DNA of 64,000 nucleotides from NCBI RefSeq assembly GCF_002216685.1, contig NZ_CP022352.1, positions 124,001 to 188,000 on the forward strand, read 5' to 3'. Source of the stretch: Vibrio tarriae. Lineage in GTDB: Bacteria > Pseudomonadota > Gammaproteobacteria > Enterobacterales > Vibrionaceae. Position numbers and translations under genes: made by a program. Positions 60,383-64,000 of this stretch are shown one piece after another (the stretch's first letter is position 1; every line of letters starts with the position of its first letter). The notes under the pieces were generated by a model that saw only the letters and a list, made by a program, of their open reading frames with translations, was not told where the DNA came from and made no database searches.

Positions 60383-62293
60383 TTAACGCAGTTTAAATTT
60401 GCCTACTAGCTGTTCTAATTCATGATTCGAGTGAGAAAGCGATTCTGTCGCGCCCACGGTCTGTCTTCCGCTGACCACAAGAGACTCCACTATCTCACGG
60501 ATTGAGAGCATGTTACGGCTAAGCTCTGCCGCCACCGTACTTTGCTGCTCTGTCGCCGCCGCAATTTGTGTGCTGAGATCATCAATGTCGCTCACCGATG
60601 CACTCATCATATTCAGGCTACCTGAAACTTCAGAGGTTTTATCCGCCGTCGTTTGACACTGCTGCTTAGTACGCTCCATCGCCCCCACGACGCTGTCGGT
60701 ACCTTCCAGCAATTTCGTCAACATATCGGAGATTTCCGTGGTGCTGTTTTGCGTTCTTGCCGCTAAAGCACGCACTTCATCGGCCACCACCGCAAAACCA
60801 CGACCTTGTTCACCCGCTCGCGCCGCTTCAATAGCGGCGTTCAAGGCGAGCAAATTGGTCTGCTCAGAAATCGCGCCAATCACACTCAACACTTCGCTGA
60901 TTTTGTTTGCATCACGATTCATGCTAGAGATGCTTTCCGACATTTTCTCAACATCATTGACCAACGAGGTCACGGTTGAAACGGCATTATTCACAATCAC
61001 CAAAGATTGCTGCGCTTCTTTGCTCGCCGCTTCCGTGATCTGATTCGATTGCGTCACACTTTCCGCCACCGTGCGCGCACTCTCACTCATTTCAGTAATC
61101 GCAGTGACCACCTGATCGGTTTCGGAAGAGTGAGAAATCAACATCTGTTCGTTCTCTTTCGCCGTCTGGCTTAACTGCTCAATGCTGCTTGAAATGATCT
61201 GAGTCGTATCGGAAATTTGCAGCATCATGTTTTGTAAATTGCCTGAAAAACGGTTGAAGCCTTCACTGATTTGCGCCAAGTCATCATTACCATTCACTTC
61301 CAGTCGGCGAGTCAAATCACCACTGCCTTGAGCCAAATCCAGAACCGCGACTTTCAAACGCAGCAAAGGTTTATAGATTTGGTTGATGATGAAGATGATC
61401 ACCCCAACACTGATCGCGATAAGTATTACCCCCGTCGTGAGCGCATTAGCCACAGCGACATCGACATCCGCTAACGCGGTGGCTTTATCGACAAACACCA
61501 TCAAGGTCCAATACATATCATCGGTTAGATTGACCCGTTTGTAATAACCATCAAATTCGATCCCAAGATAAGGAAACGAGAGATGCCCACTCTCTTGACG
61601 ATGAAACCCGTCTTCCATTTCACGAAATGATGGGCTGACTTGTGAAGGTGTGCGGCCAATATCGTTAGGATCATCGCTAGCAAAAAACACCGCATTTTTG
61701 TCGGTCAGCGTGGCCGCTCCTCCAGCAAAACGCATGTTACTCACTTGGGTGATGATGTCATCAAGCTGGAAGTCACCCAGCACAGCCCCTACAAATTGAC
61801 CTTGATGAAGAATCGGGCTAACGGCACTGATCACTTTTTTGCCTGTAACTTGATCTTGATAAATCTCAGTCAAAAATGGGCTACGACGACTTTTGGCCTG
61901 TTGATACCAGTCACGGTCAGTAAATTTAAACCGATTTGTCGTCACTCCCCCCTCTTTATCTATCGACATGTAAGAACGACCATCTTCGTAGGCCGTAATG
62001 ACATTGGTGATTTGTGCCGCCTCAGCCAATAAGCGCACTTGATTGAGATTGTCCGCATCTGAAAGTTCAGGGTTAAACAACTTCGAACCATGAGATACAG
62101 CGTCATAACGACTTTTCACCCAAAACTCGAGTTCTGAAACGTGATAATTGAGCTTGTTTTGTGTTTCGGTGGTTAATGATTGAATCATCTCTCGTTTGAG
62201 AGAGAGCATATTAATCGTGCCTAACACCATTAGCGATATGGTCACCAAGATGACCACACTGGCGTATATTCTTCCTTTGAATCCTAGAGTCAT
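60383..62293 (-). CDS. Methyl-accepting chemotaxis protein with dCACHE domain
   Basis: 636 residues from ATG 62293 (GGGGAGTC upstream). TM1 (about 10-32), periplasmic dCACHE ligand domain (about 35-270, with [17 protein letters not shown] and [12 protein letters not shown]), TM2 (about 280-302), HAMP ([20 protein letters not shown]), then the signalling hairpin [27 protein letters not shown] with the downstream Asp is typical of amino-acid-binding dCACHE. Methylation sites flank the tip; no C-terminal CheR tether. It could sense the substrate or product of the adjacent decarboxylase. Confidence 0.95.
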   Translation of the reverse strand: MTLGFKGRIYASVVILVTISLMVLGTINMLSLKREMIQSLTTETQNKLNYHVSELEFWVKSRYDAVSHGSKLFNPELSDADNLNQVRLLAEAAQITNVITAYEDGRSYMSIDKEGGVTTNRFKFTDRDWYQQAKSRRSPFLTEIYQDQVTGKKVISAVSPILHQGQFVGAVLGDFQLDDIITQVSNMRFAGGAATLTDKNAVFFASDDPNDIGRTPSQVSPSFREMEDGFHRQESGHLSFPYLGIEFDGYYKRVNLTDDMYWTLMVFVDKATALADVDVAVANALTTGVILIAISVGVIIFIINQIYKPLLRLKVAVLDLAQGSGDLTRRLEVNGNDDLAQISEGFNRFSGNLQNMMLQISDTTQIISSSIEQLSQTAKENEQMLISHSSETDQVVTAITEMSESARTVAESVTQSNQITEAASKEAQQSLVIVNNAVSTVTSLVNDVEKMSESISSMNRDANKISEVLSVIGAISEQTNLLALNAAIEAARAGEQGRGFAVVADEVRALAARTQNSTTEISDMLTKLLEGTDSVVGAMERTKQQCQTTADKTSEVSGSLNMMSASVSDIDDLSTQIAAATEQQSTVAAELSRNMLSIREIVESLVVSGRQTVGATESLSHSNHELEQLVGKFKLR

Positions 62294-62546
62294 GACTCCC
62301 CTGCAGTTTTCATGCATGTGATTGCGGTTCCTCTTCAGGTGGGTTCGAATCTTAGAGTAATAGAATGAAATGACACGAGAGCCACCTAGCCAACCTTTAA
62401 AACTTGGTGCATAGATTCAAGATATGCAAGCTCTATCACAGAAAGTTCAAATATTCAGAAGAGCAAAGTCCAGTTAAAGCCATGAATATCAAAGGGATGT
62501 TTATTCGTGAATTTTATGCAATAAAGAGTCATAGAAAGGAAAAGCA

Positions 62547-62571
62547 CAAGAGCAGCTAAAAGCTGCTCTTG
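62547..62571 (-). terminator. Terminator of the kdgR-like gene
   Basis: CAAGAGCAGCT-aaa-AGCTGCTCTTG, an 11-bp stem; the minus strand continues TGCTTTTCC. The rest of 62294-62596 is the chemoreceptor leader with no further gene. Confidence 0.75.
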
Positions 62572-62596
62572 TAACAATCAATGAAGGGTTAAGTGC

Positions 62597-63391
62597 TTAT
62601 TTTTGGGTTAGATAAGGATATTCAACGCAACCTAGTTTCGCAGAAATACGTGCCGCAGCCTGGTGCAGCTCTTGCACATATTCAACCTGCTTTTGCTCAG
62701 TAAAACGAATTGTCGGCAGTGAAACGCTCATACCTGCAACCACACGGTTAAAACGATCATAAACAGGTACAGCCAAACAGCGCAATCCAACTTCTTGCTC
62801 TTCATTATCTTGAGCAAAGCCTTGTTCCTTAACGATGGGCAGCTCTTTCAACAGTGAATCCACATCGCTGTGTGTATTTTCTGTCGATTGAGTAAATTCT
62901 ACCTCAGCCAAAATTTGGCGAACTTCCTCTTCACTGCGCTCAGCTAACAAAACTTTACCTATTGCCGTCGAGTAAAGCGGGTTACGACGGCCGATACGAG
63001 ATTGCATGCGTAGATTGTATTTCGAATCAATCTTGTGGATGTAGATGATACCATCACCATCCAACGCCCCTAGGTGTAAAGCTTCCATGGTTAAATCTGA
63101 AATTCGGCGCATTTCCACATCGGCCAATTCAACCAAGTCAACGTATTCTAGGGCTGCCGCCCCTAATTCAAACAGTTTCAATGTCAGTGAGTAATTTTCT
63201 GTTTCACCTTCTTGAGAAACATAGCCCATCGTTTTCATCGTCTGCAAAAAACGGTAAACCGTGCTTTTGGACATCATTAAGCGTTGAGCTAGGTCACTAA
63301 TACCAATGTCTTTCTGAGTTGCTAGCGCTTGAAGAATACCAAAGGTTTTCATTACCGATGAAACAGATTCAGGTTGTTTATCAATTGTCAT
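62597..63391 (-). CDS. kdgR: IclR-family regulator, KdgR-like
   Basis: 264 residues. N-terminal winged HTH (KTFGILQALATQKDIGISDL, AQRLMMSKSTVYRFLQTMKT), then the IclR effector domain (about 85-260, GDGIIYIHKIDSKYNLRMQS, IGRRNPLYSTAIGKVLLAER, EEQEVGLRCLAVPVYDRFNR). The sequence closely resembles enterobacterial KdgR, which senses 2-keto-3-deoxygluconate and represses pectin/uronate genes. No such gene is in the window. ATG 63391. Confidence 0.9.
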   Translation of the reverse strand: MTIDKQPESVSSVMKTFGILQALATQKDIGISDLAQRLMMSKSTVYRFLQTMKTMGYVSQEGETENYSLTLKLFELGAAALEYVDLVELADVEMRRISDLTMEALHLGALDGDGIIYIHKIDSKYNLRMQSRIGRRNPLYSTAIGKVLLAERSEEEVRQILAEVEFTQSTENTHSDVDSLLKELPIVKEQGFAQDNEEQEVGLRCLAVPVYDRFNRVVAGMSVSLPTIRFTEQKQVEYVQELHQAAARISAKLGCVEYPYLTQK

Positions 63392-63809
63392 TTTTTATAC
63401 CTATTACTTAATTCCGGCTTTTGACATGCTTAAATGTGCTGTGACCTACCAAGAACGGCGCAAATTACCGAACTTTTTTATTTAGCTCAAACAATTCAAT
63501 ACAACTGGTTTCAATGTTAGACGCCAATCTAAAATAATGTTCTACAAAAAAACAGACCCGAATTCGATTTTTTTGTTTTTTTCTCGCCCGAATTAACGAA
63601 AATTGTGAATTTTACGAGCTTTTGCGCACAAACTGGTTCAATAACAAATTGATAGCGAACTAAAACACAAGGTGAGTTATGCATCTAATCATCAAAAATC
63701 ACTTAAAAACCTTGTGAAAATAACGATTGATAAACCCTTTTTCAGAAATCTGTTCGCGGCAAATATCCACGTCTTCGAACGATATATGCCGCAAACAGAG
63801 AGAGGTTTA
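63392..63809. other. Intergenic region upstream of kdgR-like gene
   Basis: 418 bp, A+T-rich, with no gene. It holds the kdgR promoter and, at 63756-63792, a large imperfect hairpin (GCGGCAAATATC with GATATATGCCGC) that probably ends the ABC-transporter operon. Confidence 0.6.
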
Positions 63810-64000
63810 TCAGCTTCCGACTGCGTAGTTATAAACGGTTTCAGGTGGCAGCTCAGCCACTGGAACCGCAGAGATCAATTGCTTGGTATAGGCTTGCTGA
63901 GGATTAAAGATCACTTCATCCACGCTGCCTTGCTCCACAATTTTTCCATGTTGAAGGACAAGCACGCGATCACAAAAGTACTTCACGGTCGCAATGTCAT
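63810..64000 (-). CDS. Peptide ABC-transporter ATPase, C-terminal end (partial)
   Basis: Last 63 codons of a minus-strand gene that enters from the right edge: HDIATVKYFCDRVLVLQHGK, then IVEQGSVDEVIFNPQQAYTK and a TGA stop at 63810. The H-loop (SHD) followed by A-x-V-K-Y-x-C-D-R and the FNPQQAYTKQLISAVP oligopeptide-type tail mark an OppF/DppF-like ATPase of a di- or oligopeptide importer. The hairpin at 63756-63792 follows it. Confidence 0.88.
   Translation of the reverse strand, partial: DIATVKYFCDRVLVLQHGKIVEQGSVDEVIFNPQQAYTKQLISAVPVAELPPETVYNYAVGS

Noticed and set aside
60738..61043. 101-codon frame antisense to the chemoreceptor
   Set aside because: Mirror of the highly conserved signalling domain; codon-bias artefact.
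1..64000. tRNA or rRNA genes
   Set aside because: I saw no cloverleaf-like or rRNA sequence on either strand.

Overview
ORGANISM. The window is from chromosome 2 of Vibrio cholerae or a very close relative (V. paracholerae, V. metoecus or V. mimicus). The reasons are the dense array of about 123-bp VCR-type attC sites, a 320-residue IntIA-type integron integrase beside rplT-rpmI-infC-thrS, and the glycine-cleavage block that follows. This is recognition from memory, not a database search. LAYOUT. (1) 1-43230 is a sedentary chromosomal integron (superintegron). I count 60 attC sites, so 60 complete cassettes plus one cut by the left edge. Each cassette is a body followed, on the minus strand, by its own attC at lower coordinates. 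Almost all cassette genes are on the minus strand, reading away from attI (about 43223-43290). Many stop at the TAA that opens their attC. Only four cassettes carry plus-strand genes (RRM protein, ccdAB, a 76-residue protein, a lipoprotein). Twelve cassettes have no credible gene; ten of these are one repeated family. One IS3-family element (about 13936-15191) interrupts a cassette. (2) 43415-44415 is the SOS-box-controlled integrase gene. (3) 44497-47673 is the minus-strand thrS-infC-rpmI-rplT operon, with the ATT start of infC. (4) 47968-55090 is a glycine/serine one-carbon locus: gcvT and an XRE-cupin regulator on the minus strand, glyA-gcvH-gcvP on the plus strand. (5) 55371-64000 holds a periplasmic alpha-carbonic anhydrase, a small unknown protein, an HTH protein, a D,D-carboxypeptidase, a PLP decarboxylase, a chemoreceptor, a KdgR-like regulator and the 3' end of an ABC-transporter ATPase gene. 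HOW IT WORKS TOGETHER. The integron is a store of single-gene functions: GNAT acetyltransferases, VOC and PhzF enzymes, ClbS/DfsB-like proteins, toxin-antitoxin pairs, and a striking set of stand-alone candidate anti-phage effectors (two TIR proteins, Mrr-like, VRR-NUC, HNH, GIY-YIG and another PD-(D/E)xK nuclease, NYN-LOTUS, DUF3644/HEPN, AbiTii-like with HhH). MAIN OBSERVATIONS. (a) Nearly every cassette has its own private 7-13 bp terminal inverted repeat, extending the attC stem beyond the 7-bp core, with compensatory changes between gene-less subfamilies. (b) The ten cassettes with non-VCR attC sites are strongly enriched for candidate defence effectors. (c) A three-gene cassette (29662-30487) encodes a three-TM protein and two translationally coupled small proteins sharing an LRP-x-PPQ motif; I recognise no such system.
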